From Deltaproteobacteria bacterium (GTDB taxonomy: Bacteria > Desulfobacterota > Desulfuromonadia > Desulfuromonadales > Geopsychrobacteraceae), in NCBI GenBank assembly GCA_024279255.1, contig JAJRRT010000080.1, positions 1 to 64,000 on the forward strand: a stretch of DNA of 64,000 nucleotides, given 5' to 3'. The notes beneath the pieces are model-generated. The model did no database searches. It saw only the letters and a list, made by a program, of their open reading frames with translations, and was not told where the DNA came from. Numbering within the stretch: position 1 is the stretch's first letter; each line of letters starts with the position of its first letter. Shown here piece by piece: positions 8,979 through 18,255 of this stretch. The translations under genes were made by a program, and so were the position numbers.

Positions 8979-10097
8979 CTAAATGGTCCGTAAAATACCG
9001 GCGCCCAGCTCCCCCAATTGCCAATTTTTCAGGACTCCAAGAAGACTCAATGCCTGTTCGTCTTGCGGGTTGGCCCGTGCAATCAGCTCAAGGGTCGCAT
9101 TATTAATCAGCACACCCGGGTCGAGTTCAAGCCCAGCCGCAGCCTTCTGCCGCCATTCCTTCAAGCCAATAAAACGTTTCTCAGCTGCCAGATCTTTTTC
9201 ACGCCGTTCACCGCGGGGGAAGCTCGGCAGGGAAGCATCATCAAGCGCATTCCCCTGTTCGATCGCTTGCAATAGCGCCTTGCCGTAACGATCCACCAGT
9301 CGCGGAGAGAGTCCTTCAATCCCGGCCAGACTGTGCATTCCTGCTAGAGGTTGGGTTGCCAAGTGTAGCAGGGTCTTATTGCCGAGCACTTTAAAATGAG
9401 GCAGATCGCGTCGTTGCGCTTCCTTATCACGCCACATCAGCAGCTCTTCCAACAGCCCCAGTTGTCGTCGCGAGAGCTTCCCCGCGCCTTTGAATCGCAA
9501 GCAGCGCGGACCACCCAGGGTGGCGAAACGCGCCTTCTCAAGCAAAGAACATTCCTCAACCACCCATTCGCGACGGCCCAGAGCCACCAGCTTCTCTTCA
9601 AGAATCCCAACCAACCGCTGCAGGTATTCGGTATCTCCTGCGGCATACTGAATCATTTCACGACTCATCGGGCGCTTGGTCCAATCGGCGCGTTGATATT
9701 TCTTATCGAGTTTCAACCCATAATATTTACCGAGGATATCAGCCAGACCAAATTTCTCCTCACCAATGAACTGACAGGAGATCATAGTGTCAAACAGACC
9801 AACAATCTCAATATCGAAATCACGCGCAAGACAACGAACATCATAATCAGCGGCATGGAATATTTTACGAATTTTTGAATCAGCCATAACAGGCCGTAAT
9901 GTTGAAAGATCGGCACCATCAAGAGGATCGATCAGGACAGTCTCCTCGCCTGCCGTTACCTGAATCAGGCAAACCTTTTCCTGGTAATGATGCATTGAGT
10001 CGGCCTCTAGATCGACTGCAATCACCTCAAATTGGCTCAGGTCAGCAGCAAAACTTTCGATCTCTTCGGTTGTGGTCAATATTTGTGGCAAAGGCAT
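8979..10097 (-). CDS. rnd: Ribonuclease D
   Basis: 372 residues with the layout of RNase D, a 3'-5' exoribonuclease that trims tRNA and other small RNA ends. The N-terminal DEDD exonuclease domain shows VIAVDLEADSMHHY (first D-x-E), then KIFHAADYDVRCLARDF (second D) and QYAAGDTEYL (third D and tyrosine). An HRDC domain follows, from about residue 210, with WRDKEAQRRDLPHFKVLGNKTLLHLA. The ATG directly follows the mutY stop codon with no gap, making rnd the last gene of the ubiA-ubiX-mqnE-mqnC-hisC-mutY-rnd unit. No terminator is evident in the 28-nt gap with the convergent Sel1 gene. Confidence 0.93.
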   Translation of the reverse strand: MPLPQILTTTEEIESFAADLSQFEVIAVDLEADSMHHYQEKVCLIQVTAGEETVLIDPLDGADLSTLRPVMADSKIRKIFHAADYDVRCLARDFDIEIVGLFDTMISCQFIGEEKFGLADILGKYYGLKLDKKYQRADWTKRPMSREMIQYAAGDTEYLQRLVGILEEKLVALGRREWVVEECSLLEKARFATLGGPRCLRFKGAGKLSRRQLGLLEELLMWRDKEAQRRDLPHFKVLGNKTLLHLATQPLAGMHSLAGIEGLSPRLVDRYGKALLQAIEQGNALDDASLPSFPRGERREKDLAAEKRFIGLKEWRQKAAAGLELDPGVLINNATLELIARANPQDEQALSLLGVLKNWQLGELGAGILRTI

Positions 10098-11195
10098 TCA
10101 AGCTCCAATCAGCGGTAATAGTTTTTTGTGCGCCCCATGCAGGGGGAGTTGTTCGAGATCATCGAGCGGCAGCCATTGCTCCGTACCCTCGGCGACCTCA
10201 TTATAAGGGTCAAGGTTAACCTGGTAGAAATCTACCTCAAGGTGGAAATGACTATATGTATGTCGGCTGTGACCTAGTAAGCGGACCTCGGAGATACTTC
10301 TTCGTCCTGCACAATGTTGACGTATAGCAGCAAAAGGTTCTTCTTGTGTTGCCTCAAAGCCGGGAAATTCCCAGAGCCCACCGAGCAGACCATTCGGTGG
10401 ACGCCGCTGAATAAGACAACGTTTACGATTAACCAGAAGCAATGCAAGTTGATGACGAGTCGGAATCTTTTTCCCCGGTGTCTTCAGTGGCAACAGCTCA
10501 ACCAGGCTCCAACTTCGAGCCAGGCACAGAGACTCCACAGGGCACTGATTACAGCGCGGACTTTTTGGCGTGCAGACCAGTGCGCCAAGGTCCATTATCG
10601 CCTGAGTGTAATCGTGAGTCCGATACTGTGGTGTCAGCGACTCGGCCCACTTCCAGAGTTTTTTATCGGCGCTGCTTGATCGTGGTAACTCGTCCAGCGC
10701 GAACAAACGGCAAAGTATTCGCCGCACATTGCCATCCAGAATCGGGGCAGGTTGATCAAAGGCCAGAGCGGCAATCGCCCCCGCCGTAGAACGTCCAATC
10801 CCAGGCAACATCATTAATTCATCGACCGCGCGAGGGAACTCGCCACCTCGTTCTTGAACCAACTCTTGTGCCGCAGCGTGAAGGTTGCGCGCGCGAGCAT
10901 AGTAGCCCAGTCCAGCCCAGAGGTCGATCACCTCTTCGAGCGGTGCGGAGGCCAGCATTTCAAGCAGAGGGAAGCGCTCCAGAAAACGGCGGTAATATCC
11001 GATGACTGCCGCAACGGTTGTCTGTTGCAACATGATTTCTGAGAGCCAGATCAGATAAGGGTCACGCGTTTGTCGCCAGGGTAACTCTCGCCCTGCCAGT
11101 CCGTACCATTCGAGAAGATGCTCGGAAAAAACACTCGGCGAGAAAGGCAGTTCAGGTTCGAGATTGCCCTCAGCCTTCATCTCTGAATCTGTCAT
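10098..11195 (-). CDS. mutY: A/G-specific adenine DNA glycosylase
   Basis: 365 residues. MutY removes adenine mispaired with 8-oxoguanine. The glycosylase domain has SEIMLQQTTVAAV with the catalytic glutamate, the helix-hairpin-helix LPGIGRSTAGAI at about residue 128, and the aspartate in ILDGNVRRIL. The [4Fe-4S] loop is C-x6-C-x2-C-x5-C (CTPKSPRCNQCPVESLC). The C-terminal region from about residue 235 (RCLIQRRPPNGLLGGLWEFPG) is the Nudix-like 8-oxoG recognition domain. The start directly follows the hisC stop, so translational coupling is likely. Its place in a menaquinone/histidine operon is a genome-organisation feature and gives no new functional hint. Confidence 0.95.
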   Translation of the reverse strand: MTDSEMKAEGNLEPELPFSPSVFSEHLLEWYGLAGRELPWRQTRDPYLIWLSEIMLQQTTVAAVIGYYRRFLERFPLLEMLASAPLEEVIDLWAGLGYYARARNLHAAAQELVQERGGEFPRAVDELMMLPGIGRSTAGAIAALAFDQPAPILDGNVRRILCRLFALDELPRSSSADKKLWKWAESLTPQYRTHDYTQAIMDLGALVCTPKSPRCNQCPVESLCLARSWSLVELLPLKTPGKKIPTRHQLALLLVNRKRCLIQRRPPNGLLGGLWEFPGFEATQEEPFAAIRQHCAGRRSISEVRLLGHSRHTYSHFHLEVDFYQVNLDPYNEVAEGTEQWLPLDDLEQLPLHGAHKKLLPLIGA

Positions 11196-12248
11196 CTAAC
11201 CAATCTCAGTCATCGCCACCAAAGTTTTTTCCATCTCTTCACGCGTGCCAATGGAAATTCGCAGACCATGCTTAAGAAGCGGATCGGTGAAAAACCTCAC
11301 CAGTATTTTACGCTCAAAAAGCTCCGTATAGACACGTTCCGCGTCAAGATCCGGAGGGGTAGCGAAAATAAAATTGGCCTGCGAGGGGATAACGCGATAA
11401 CCGATCTGACGCAGCTCGGTGCTGAACCATTCCCGCGTCTTACGAATTTTTGCCAGATTTTCGCGCAACCAGTCCTGATCCGTCAGCGCCGCCTGCGCAG
11501 CGACCAGCGCCAACCGGTCGATATGGTAGTGATCGCGGATCTTATCCAATGCTTCAACCACCTCGGGCCTTGCGACCGCCAAGCCCAAACGCATCCCCGC
11601 CAACGAGTAACTCTTGGAGAAGGTTCGAGTTACAATGAGATTTTCACACTGACTGACCAGATCAAGGGCACTGGTATCGGCAAAATCTGCATAAGCTTCA
11701 TCGACAACCAATACCCCATCACAACGACTGGCAATGTCCCGGATATAGTCATTGGTAAAACGAAAACCGAGCGGGGCATTAGGGCTGGTCAGAAAAAATA
11801 GTTTGCCCGTATATCGATCCGGAAAATCGGCCAGTCGATAATCGTCATCTAACCCAAAACGGGCAATTTTCACACCCTGAATTTCAGCCAGAGTCGCGTA
11901 GTAGCTGTAAGAAGGATGAACAAAAGCAAGCTCCTCCCCTTCGCCGACGAAGGCACGAATCAGGTTATTAAGCAGCTCATCCGAGCCGTTTGCCATAATG
12001 ACCCAGCTAGGATCAACGCCGTAGAGTTCTGCTGCAACCTTACGCGCCTCATGGCTGCCGGCATCAGGGTATTTGCGCAGATTCGACCCATCGCCCCCAA
12101 CTTCGGCAAGAATCGCCTTGCTAACATCTGGGGAAGGAGGGTAAGGGTTTTCATTGGTATTCAACTTTATCCACTCAGCCTCATTCTCTGGCTGAAAACC
12201 AGGAACGTAACCTACCATCGCGGCAATATTTTTACGTAGCAGAGTCAT
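11196..12248 (-). CDS. hisC: Histidinol-phosphate aminotransferase
   Basis: 350 residues, family size for HisC, which transaminates imidazole acetol phosphate in histidine synthesis. The N-terminal [15 protein letters not shown] is the hallmark of the family. The PLP lysine lies in [16 protein letters not shown], the aspartate in [11 protein letters not shown], and the phosphate-binding arginine region near the end ([10 protein letters not shown]). No other his genes are in the window. It lies between mqnC and mutY with no meaningful gaps (2 nt from mqnC, 0 nt to mutY). HisC-like enzymes can also act on aromatic amino acids, so a broader role cannot be excluded, but the sequence is a canonical HisC. 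Confidence 0.92.
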   Translation of the reverse strand: MTLLRKNIAAMVGYVPGFQPENEAEWIKLNTNENPYPPSPDVSKAILAEVGGDGSNLRKYPDAGSHEARKVAAELYGVDPSWVIMANGSDELLNNLIRAFVGEGEELAFVHPSYSYYATLAEIQGVKIARFGLDDDYRLADFPDRYTGKLFFLTSPNAPLGFRFTNDYIRDIASRCDGVLVVDEAYADFADTSALDLVSQCENLIVTRTFSKSYSLAGMRLGLAVARPEVVEALDKIRDHYHIDRLALVAAQAALTDQDWLRENLAKIRKTREWFSTELRQIGYRVIPSQANFIFATPPDLDAERVYTELFERKILVRFFTDPLLKHGLRISIGTREEMEKTLVAMTEIG

Positions 12249-12249
12249 A

Positions 12250-13314
12250 TCAATATACCTCTAAAATCTCATATTCTGTCGTGCGGCGCACAGGAGTAAA
12301 TCCAGCCGTTTGCGCCAGATCGACAATCTCATCTTTCGACATCCGAAAAGAGATGCCTGCTGCTGCAACAACGTTCTCTTCAAGCATGGTGCCCCCTAGA
12401 TCGTTAGCACCGAAGAAGAGTGCGACCTGAGCCATATCGGCTCCTTGCGTCACCCAACTGGCCTGGATGTTGTCAATATTATCGAGTACGACCCTTGAAA
12501 GAGCCAACACCTTCAGGTAGTCAACTCCACTGGCGGATTCACCACCTAGTTCGGTATTATCCGGCTGAAAAGTCCAAGGAATAAAAGCGGTAAACCCTCC
12601 GGTTTTTGCTTGAATTTCTCTAATTCGAAACAAATGCTCAACGATATCGACCGAGGTCTCAGTACTACCGAACATCATAGTCGCTGTCGAGCGCATCCCC
12701 AATTCATGGGCCGTCTCCATCACCTCGCCCCACTGTTGCCAGCCGATCTTGTTGGGGGAAATCTGTTGGCGAACTTCATCGACCAGCACTTCGGCTCCTG
12801 CTCCGGGCAATGATTTAAGCCCTGCAGCTTGCAAACGTACTAAGCAATCTGGCATAGAAAGCCCAGAAAGTTCCGCAATATGGCAGATTTCTGCGGCGGA
12901 GAGAGAGTGGATCTGGACCTGAGGAAAGCGCTGGCTCAACTGACGAAAGAGCTCTTCGAACCATTCGACTTTCAGGTTTGGATGCAGTCCGCCTTGCATC
13001 AACAACTGAGTCCCGCCGCTATCGACCAACTCTTGCACTTTGGCAAAGATTGTATCGTAATCGAGCAGGTATGCACGTTCAGAATCTGCATCACAGTAGA
13101 ATGCACAAAACTTGCATTTCGATTCACAGACATTGCTGTAATTGACATTACGATCAACCACAAAACTGACCTGCCCCTGCGGATGCTTCTGTTTACGCAC
13201 AGCATCCGCCAAGGCTCCGATCTCCAACAGGTCCGCCTGCGTCAACAACCAGAGCGCCTGGTCACGGTCAATCGGCTGACCAGCGCTGAGATCTCTTTGA
13301 ATGGAATCGATCAT
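12250..13314 (-). CDS. mqnC: Dehypoxanthine futalosine cyclase (radical SAM)
   Basis: 354 residues. MqnC converts dehypoxanthine futalosine to cyclic dehypoxanthinyl futalosine in the futalosine route to menaquinone. The radical SAM cluster motif is C-x3-C-x2-C in [15 protein letters not shown] at about residue 60. It is followed by [10 protein letters not shown] and [15 protein letters not shown], both typical of this family and its CofH/MqnE relatives. Compared with MqnE next door it has the MqnC-type [13 protein letters not shown] instead of NVNRHINYTNLC. The start overlaps the mqnE stop by 4 nt (ATGA), a sign of translational coupling. mqnA and mqnD are not in the window. Confidence 0.93.
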   Translation of the reverse strand: MIDSIQRDLSAGQPIDRDQALWLLTQADLLEIGALADAVRKQKHPQGQVSFVVDRNVNYSNVCESKCKFCAFYCDADSERAYLLDYDTIFAKVQELVDSGGTQLLMQGGLHPNLKVEWFEELFRQLSQRFPQVQIHSLSAAEICHIAELSGLSMPDCLVRLQAAGLKSLPGAGAEVLVDEVRQQISPNKIGWQQWGEVMETAHELGMRSTATMMFGSTETSVDIVEHLFRIREIQAKTGGFTAFIPWTFQPDNTELGGESASGVDYLKVLALSRVVLDNIDNIQASWVTQGADMAQVALFFGANDLGGTMLEENVVAAAGISFRMSKDEIVDLAQTAGFTPVRRTTEYEILEVY

Positions 13315-14381
13315 AGCTCGTTATACAGGGTATCGCGCTCCACCGGAACCCTCCCCGCCTTGCGGATCAATTCAACAATCTGATCTTTACCCATCGCTTG
13401 TGGTGAACCGGCACCGGCGTCGTGGCCTATCTTCTCTTCAACAACAGTTCCATCAAGGTCATTGACTCCGAAACAGAGTGCAGTCTGCGCAATTTTCAAC
13501 CCCAGCATCACCCAATAGGCCTTGATATGTTGGAAGTTATCCAGATAGAGCCGGCTAATCGCCAGAGTCTTAAGAGCATCAACCCCGCCGACCCCTTTCG
13601 CGCCTGGCACCCGGGTATTATCGGGTTGAAAAGCGAGCGGGATAAAGGTCTGAAACCCGCCGGTTTTGTCCTGCAGCTCGCGCAACAAAGATAAATGCTC
13701 AACCCGATCTACATAAGCTTCCAGATGGCCGAAGAGCATCGTCGCATTGCTGCGCAGGCCAGCAGCATGAACCTTTTCAGTAACCTCCAGCCAACGCACA
13801 CCGCTGATCTTCTCAGGGCAGATCAAATCACGAACCCTTTGTCCCAGAATTTCAGCACCACCCCCTGGAAGGGAGCCGAGACCGGCGTCTTTTAGCGCGG
13901 CAATGACAGCTTCAATACTTAATCCCGACAGTTGAGAAAAATAATCAATCTCCACGGCAGTGAAGGCCTTAATGTGTAGTTTTTGATCAACCTGCTTTAT
14001 GGTTCTGAGCATCTGCAAGTAAAACTCAAACGGCAAGTCCGGATGTAGCCCACCAACAGTGTGAATTTCAGTTGCACCAGCCTCGGCGGCTTCACGCGCC
14101 TTTTCGGCAATCTGTTCCACAGCCAGAGTATAGACCCCCGGCTCTTCTGATTCTTTCGAGAAGGCACAAAACTTACAACGGTTGACACAGAGATTGGTGT
14201 AATTGATATGCCGATTGACATTGAAATAGACCTTATCGCCGTTCTTTTGCCGATTAGCCTGTGCCGCCAATTCCCCGATGGCGAGCAGGTCGTTAGATTC
14301 AAACAACGCCAAAGCATCATCATCGCTGATTCGTTGACCTGCCACGACTTTATCTTTAAGAGCTACAAACAGCCTGTTCAT
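13311..14381 (-). CDS. mqnE: Aminofutalosine synthase (radical SAM)
   Basis: 356 residues. MqnE joins the MqnA product to S-adenosylmethionine to make aminofutalosine, an early step of the futalosine menaquinone route. The motif NYTNLCVNRCKFCAFSKE (C-x3-C-x2-C, about residues 62-69), EIHTVGGLHPDLPFEFY and LPGGGAEIL are characteristic. It is paralogous to mqnC, which follows it with a 4-nt overlap. It lies 16 nt downstream of the ubiX-like gene in an operon that also has the ubiA-like gene, so several steps of the pathway are encoded together. Confidence 0.93.
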   Translation of the reverse strand: MNRLFVALKDKVVAGQRISDDDALALFESNDLLAIGELAAQANRQKNGDKVYFNVNRHINYTNLCVNRCKFCAFSKESEEPGVYTLAVEQIAEKAREAAEAGATEIHTVGGLHPDLPFEFYLQMLRTIKQVDQKLHIKAFTAVEIDYFSQLSGLSIEAVIAALKDAGLGSLPGGGAEILGQRVRDLICPEKISGVRWLEVTEKVHAAGLRSNATMLFGHLEAYVDRVEHLSLLRELQDKTGGFQTFIPLAFQPDNTRVPGAKGVGGVDALKTLAISRLYLDNFQHIKAYWVMLGLKIAQTALCFGVNDLDGTVVEEKIGHDAGAGSPQAMGKDQIVELIRKAGRVPVERDTLYNEL

Positions 14382-14397
14382 TTATAATTCACCATCA

Positions 14398-14997
14398 TCA
14401 AGACTCCCCCCAGGGAGAAAACAGTTGGTGCGAAATACCAAGGTTATCCAGAATCTTGCCGATCACAGAGTCAACGAGATCCTCAATGCTCTGTGGCTTA
14501 TGATAAAAAGCGGGCATCGCCGGCAAAATCTGGCCACCTGCTTGAGAAACACGTAAAAGGTTCTTCAGATGGATTTGATTAAAGGGTGTTTCCCGCGGAA
14601 CCAACAGTAATGTTTTTTTCTCCTTGAGTGCAACATCAGCTACCCGTTCAAGGAGACTATCCGACAAACCGGCTGCAATGCGGCCGAGAGTCCCCATAGA
14701 ACAGGGACAGACAACCACAGCATCCGGTGCATTCGAGCCACTGGCAACCGGTGCAAAGAAGTCATCCATCCCGTAATACTTCAGACTCTCTCCCGCGACA
14801 AAGTGGTCACGTAACTGCCGCAAACAACTCTCAGGATTTGAATCCAGTTGCAGTTCGGTCTCGTAGGCCAGAACCTGTCGTCCCGCCGAACTCAGGAGCA
14901 GGGTTACCTCTTGATTCGCACGCAGGAGCTCTTCGACCAGCCGCAATCCGTAAATAGAACCGGAAGCTCCGGTTATGCCGACAACAATTCTCTGCAT
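14398..14997 (-). CDS. ubiX: UbiX-type flavin prenyltransferase
   Basis: About 199 residues. UbiX makes prenylated FMN, the cofactor of UbiD-family decarboxylases. The N-terminal VVGITGASGSIYGLRLVE is the flavin-binding signature, and CPCSMGTLGRIAAGLSDSLLERVADVALKE and LVPRETPFNQIHLKNLL are the usual dimethylallyl-phosphate/FMN segments. The start MQRIVV at 14997 is chosen because it begins at the canonical N-terminus and lies 4 nt after the ubiA stop; an upstream in-frame start at 15033 would lie inside ubiA. In futalosine-pathway genomes the UbiX-like protein is called MqnM and serves the decarboxylation step, so the symbol mqnM would be equally apt. Confidence 0.93.
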   Translation of the reverse strand: MQRIVVGITGASGSIYGLRLVEELLRANQEVTLLLSSAGRQVLAYETELQLDSNPESCLRQLRDHFVAGESLKYYGMDDFFAPVASGSNAPDAVVVCPCSMGTLGRIAAGLSDSLLERVADVALKEKKTLLLVPRETPFNQIHLKNLLRVSQAGGQILPAMPAFYHKPQSIEDLVDSVIGKILDNLGISHQLFSPWGES

Positions 14998-15001
14998 CGT
15001 G

Positions 15002-15877
15002 TCAGAGTACCGCATCCACCAGCGCAAAGACAAAAATCGTCACGCTGATATAACCATTCATATTGAAGAACGCCGCGTCCAGCTTCGACAGATCCTCTGG
15101 CGTCACCAGGCTGTGTTCATAAAGAAGTAATCCGCTAACCACCAGAACTCCGACAATGTAGATCCAACCAAGACTACTGCCCGGCAGAACCAGGAACAAA
15201 AACAGTATCATCAGAGCATGGAAGATGCGAACCAACAGAAATGATTTTTCAACCCCCAGTCTAGAGGGGATGGAATGCAAGCCACGTTCAACATCGAATT
15301 CATAGTCCTGCAAAGCATAAAATATATCGAAACCAGCAACCCAGAAGAGTACCGCCAGCGCCAACGACATAACAGACCAACTCAGCTCCCCACGCAACGC
15401 AATATATGCTCCGATCGGTGCGGCGGCCAGACAAATACCGAGGACGATGTGGGCAAAGTGACTGAAACGCTTGCAATAGGCGTATAAGACGAAAAGTCCG
15501 ATTGCCAGTGGAGCCAACATGAAGCACAGAGGATTGAGCATCCAGGCCGCGAAAAGAAAGATCGCCAGAGAAGTCAGAATAAATAACCACGCTTCGCTAC
15601 GTGACACTTTACCTGCCGGAATATGTCGCTCTGCGGTCCGTGGATTGTCTGCATCGATCCCGGCATCAATCAAGCGATTCAAGCCCATCGCACCACTACG
15701 AGCCCCAACCATGGCAAGACAGATCCATAAGATCTGACCAACGCCTGGAAGGGCATGATTGGCCTGAGAAGCGAGAATTACGCCGAGTAGCGCAAAGGGG
15801 AAGGCGAAGATCGTATGAGAAAACTTGATCATCTCAAGCAGATCGTTGATTTTTTCAAATACTTGTTCGCGATTCAT
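15002..15877 (-). CDS. UbiA-family prenyltransferase (probable menaquinone MqnP-type)
   Basis: 291 residues with about eight or nine membrane segments. UbiA-family enzymes attach a polyprenyl chain to an aromatic acid in the membrane. The first aspartate motif is NRLIDAGID at about residue 66, and the second is DYEFDVERG at about residue 190. The position at the head of the ubiX-mqnE-mqnC cluster argues that the substrate is the futalosine-derived 1,4-dihydroxy-6-naphthoate (MqnP role) rather than 4-hydroxybenzoate. That assignment is inferred from context. The 120-nt gap before the divergent yqaA-like gene should hold the promoter of this long operon. Confidence 0.88.
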   Translation of the reverse strand: MNREQVFEKINDLLEMIKFSHTIFAFPFALLGVILASQANHALPGVGQILWICLAMVGARSGAMGLNRLIDAGIDADNPRTAERHIPAGKVSRSEAWLFILTSLAIFLFAAWMLNPLCFMLAPLAIGLFVLYAYCKRFSHFAHIVLGICLAAAPIGAYIALRGELSWSVMSLALAVLFWVAGFDIFYALQDYEFDVERGLHSIPSRLGVEKSFLLVRIFHALMILFLFLVLPGSSLGWIYIVGVLVVSGLLLYEHSLVTPEDLSKLDAAFFNMNGYISVTIFVFALVDAVL

Positions 15878-15997
15878 AGTCTTTTATACTCTGTCATTTA
15901 AGTGCAAAGAATACCAAAACGACACCTTACACCTGTCTTGCCCGGTCGGCAAGGCCCGAGCTTTCATCCATACAACAGCTCTGGTATAGTCCGGACG

Positions 15998-16450
15998 ATG
16001 CTGGAACTTCTGACCGAACATGGATTACTTTCGCTCTTCTTCTTGAGCCTCTGTGCGTCAACCCTTATCCCTCTAGGTTCTGAGTGGCTGCTGGTGACCC
16101 TGCTGCTCGGAGGGAGTGACCCATTGCCCACTGTCGCAATCGCAAGCTTGGGAAACAGCTTGGGAGCCATCACCAGCTACCTGATAGGTATTGGCGGCAG
16201 TCGTTGGCTGATCGAAAGGCTCTTGCGAATCAATCCACAGCAACAACTAAGAGCTCAAGGCTGGTTCGCCCGCTATGGAAGTTGGGCTTTACTATTTTCA
16301 TGGCTACCAATAATCGGTGATCCGCTCTGCCTGGTCGCCGGTATTCTGCGACATCGATTTGGAAAATTCATCCTATTGGTGGGAATTGGTAAAACTGCTC
16401 GTTACAGTATTGTTGCGGTCCTGACCTTAACCGGCAGCAGCCTGCTCTGA
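15998..16450 (+). CDS. YqaA-like (VTT/DedA-related) small membrane protein
   Basis: About 150 residues with three or four hydrophobic segments. STLIPLGSEWLLVTLLLGG, ASLGNSLGAITSYLIG and a C-terminal GDPLCLVAGILRHRFGKF are typical of the YqaA branch of DedA/VTT proteins. Family members are linked to lipid scrambling or envelope homeostasis, but this short branch has no settled function. The start at 15998 (MLELLTEHG) is preferred to in-frame starts further upstream, which would add a polar, basic tail unlike the family. The ribosome site is weak, so this is not certain. The MFS gene follows after 11 nt. Confidence 0.75.
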   Translation: MLELLTEHGLLSLFFLSLCASTLIPLGSEWLLVTLLLGGSDPLPTVAIASLGNSLGAITSYLIGIGGSRWLIERLLRINPQQQLRAQGWFARYGSWALLFSWLPIIGDPLCLVAGILRHRFGKFILLVGIGKTARYSIVAVLTLTGSSLL

Positions 16451-16461
16451 GATTTCTGAAT

Positions 16462-17604
16462 ATGCTCTACACCCCCGCCTTTGCAGCCCTGTTTGTTGCC
16501 AACCTGACGATTGTTGCAAGTTTTTCCGGTTTCTTTCTTTTTCCGCTCTTCATTACGGCACATGGTGGCAGCGAAACCGATATCGGTCTGCTGATGGGGT
16601 GCTTTGCCCTAGCCTCAGCAGTCTGTAGGCCCTGGGTATCGGAGATGATCGATCAGATCGGGCGCAAGCACAGTTACAGCATCGGTAGTTTGATCATGGC
16701 GATTGCCCCACTTTTCTATCTGCCCCTCAACGGGAATATCGCTGACTTTTTCTGGCCACTTCTAATACTACGCATCATTCACGGTATCGGACTGGCGATC
16801 TGCTTTACCGCAATCTTTACCTTTATCATTGACCTGATTCCTGCTGAACGCCTCAACGAAGGGATTGGAATGTTCGGCATTTCTGGTCTGGTCGGCATGG
16901 CGATAGGTCCGGCTCTTGCCGAGCTGGTCATCGACCTTGGAGGGTTCTCTGCTTTCTTTCTTTGTGCAACCGTCCTGGCAGGCTCAGGCCTTCTGCTTCA
17001 TCTCCCCGTGAAGGAGATCGAGCGGCCACCCGCAAAGACATCTACAAACATCAGTTTTTTTAAACTATTAATTCAACGCAAGCACCTGTTCATTGCTTTG
17101 ATGACCGGCACCTTTGGGTTTGGTCTTGCGGCGACAGGAACCTTTGTTGCCCCCTTGGCAGAACAGCGGGGAATCGACTTTATATCAAGCTATTATATTG
17201 CTTATTCAACAGCTGCTGTTGGTATTCGCTTCATTGCGGGCCGATTTGCAGATCGTTTCGGTGAAGCTGGGCTACTCCCATTTGGTATTTCACTGGCCGT
17301 GACAGGGCTGTTTTGCCTCCCTTATGCAAACAGCAGTACACTTCTCTTGATCAGCGGTCTGCTGTTTGGAACCGGCCATGGGCTGATCTTCCCCGCACTT
17401 AATGCGATGGCGGTTCGTGGTGAAGCCTATGAGGTCCGTGGCAAGATCACCGGTATTTTCACAGGGAGCATTGATGGCGGCATCTTTGTCGGTTCCTTGA
17501 TGCTAGGTCTGATTGGTGAGTTGGCGGGGTTTCCAACGCTTTTCTTCTGTGCAGGTGGTATTATGCTTATCGCGTTCCCTCTATTCTTGCTGCGCGGGCG
17601 CTGA
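16462..17604 (+). CDS. Major facilitator superfamily transporter
   Basis: 380 residues and about twelve membrane segments. The loop between segments 2 and 3 carries a variant of the MFS A-motif (CRPWVSEMIDQIGRKHSYSIGS), and the equivalent RFIAGRFADRFGEAGLLPFG occurs at the start of the second half, as expected for a duplicated six-helix unit. The N-terminal half has GIGLAICFTAIFTFIIDLIPAERLNEGIGMFGISG, seen in drug- or sugar-efflux-type members. The substrate cannot be inferred. It starts 11 nt after the yqaA-like gene, and its 3' end overlaps the convergent VTT-domain gene by 24 nt. Confidence 0.86.
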   Translation: MLYTPAFAALFVANLTIVASFSGFFLFPLFITAHGGSETDIGLLMGCFALASAVCRPWVSEMIDQIGRKHSYSIGSLIMAIAPLFYLPLNGNIADFFWPLLILRIIHGIGLAICFTAIFTFIIDLIPAERLNEGIGMFGISGLVGMAIGPALAELVIDLGGFSAFFLCATVLAGSGLLLHLPVKEIERPPAKTSTNISFFKLLIQRKHLFIALMTGTFGFGLAATGTFVAPLAEQRGIDFISSYYIAYSTAAVGIRFIAGRFADRFGEAGLLPFGISLAVTGLFCLPYANSSTLLLISGLLFGTGHGLIFPALNAMAVRGEAYEVRGKITGIFTGSIDGGIFVGSLMLGLIGELAGFPTLFFCAGGIMLIAFPLFLLRGR

Positions 17605-18255
17605 TTTTTCACGTCGACCGATCCAACGTGCCAGCAGAATCCCGAACAGAAGAAATACAACCGAGCCAACAAGAAGCCAAAGTCGATGTTGTACCCCGGC
17701 TGAGCCGATCCCACCGAGCAGAACAAAAGCAATCAAACCCGGTAAAATTCCAACAAAAGTACCTAGGGCATAGTCACGGTGGCTGACTGCCGTTAGCCCA
17801 CAACCATAGTTGACCGGATCAAAAGGCAACATAAGCAGACGCAGAACCAACACTGTTACCAGTCCGTTCTTTGCAAGCCTTAGTTCCCATTTTTGCAATG
17901 AAATCTCAGCCTTTTTTTTCACCCAGTCGCGACCAAACCAACGCGCAACACTAAATGCCACATTGGCGCTGGCGTTCTCACCTATAATGGTAAAGAGAAT
18001 CCCCAGCCAGGGACCGAACAGTAGGCCAGATGAAACCGTCAGCAGGGTGGCAGGAAAGAGCAGGAAGGGGCGCAACGCATAGATGACAATATAAAGGCTG
18101 GCCGCCTTCCAAAGACCGAAATTCTCAAGCTGAGCCTCAAGCCAGTAAGGGATCTCCTGAAGTGACAGTTCGCTTTGTTGCCAGAGAACAACAGCAGCCA
18201 ACAGCAACAATCCCCAAAGACCACCCAGTCCCCATTTCAGCTTATTTTTATGCAC
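17581..18255 (-). CDS. TVP38/TMEM64 (VTT-domain) membrane protein
   Basis: 224 residues with a short N-terminal membrane segment and the VTT core (RPFLLFPATLLTVSSGLLFGPWLGILFTIIGENASANVAFSVARWFGRDW). A second block follows (LRLLMLPFDPVNYGCGLTAV), and then two more hydrophobic helices. The family is linked to membrane-lipid transport, and a precise role is not known here. The gene begins directly after the xth stop (no gap) and converges on the MFS gene with a 24-nt overlap of coding ends. Coupling to xth is probably positional only. Confidence 0.83.
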   Translation of the reverse strand: MHKNKLKWGLGGLWGLLLLAAVVLWQQSELSLQEIPYWLEAQLENFGLWKAASLYIVIYALRPFLLFPATLLTVSSGLLFGPWLGILFTIIGENASANVAFSVARWFGRDWVKKKAEISLQKWELRLAKNGLVTVLVLRLLMLPFDPVNYGCGLTAVSHRDYALGTFVGILPGLIAFVLLGGIGSAGVQHRLWLLVGSVVFLLFGILLARWIGRREKSAPAQQE

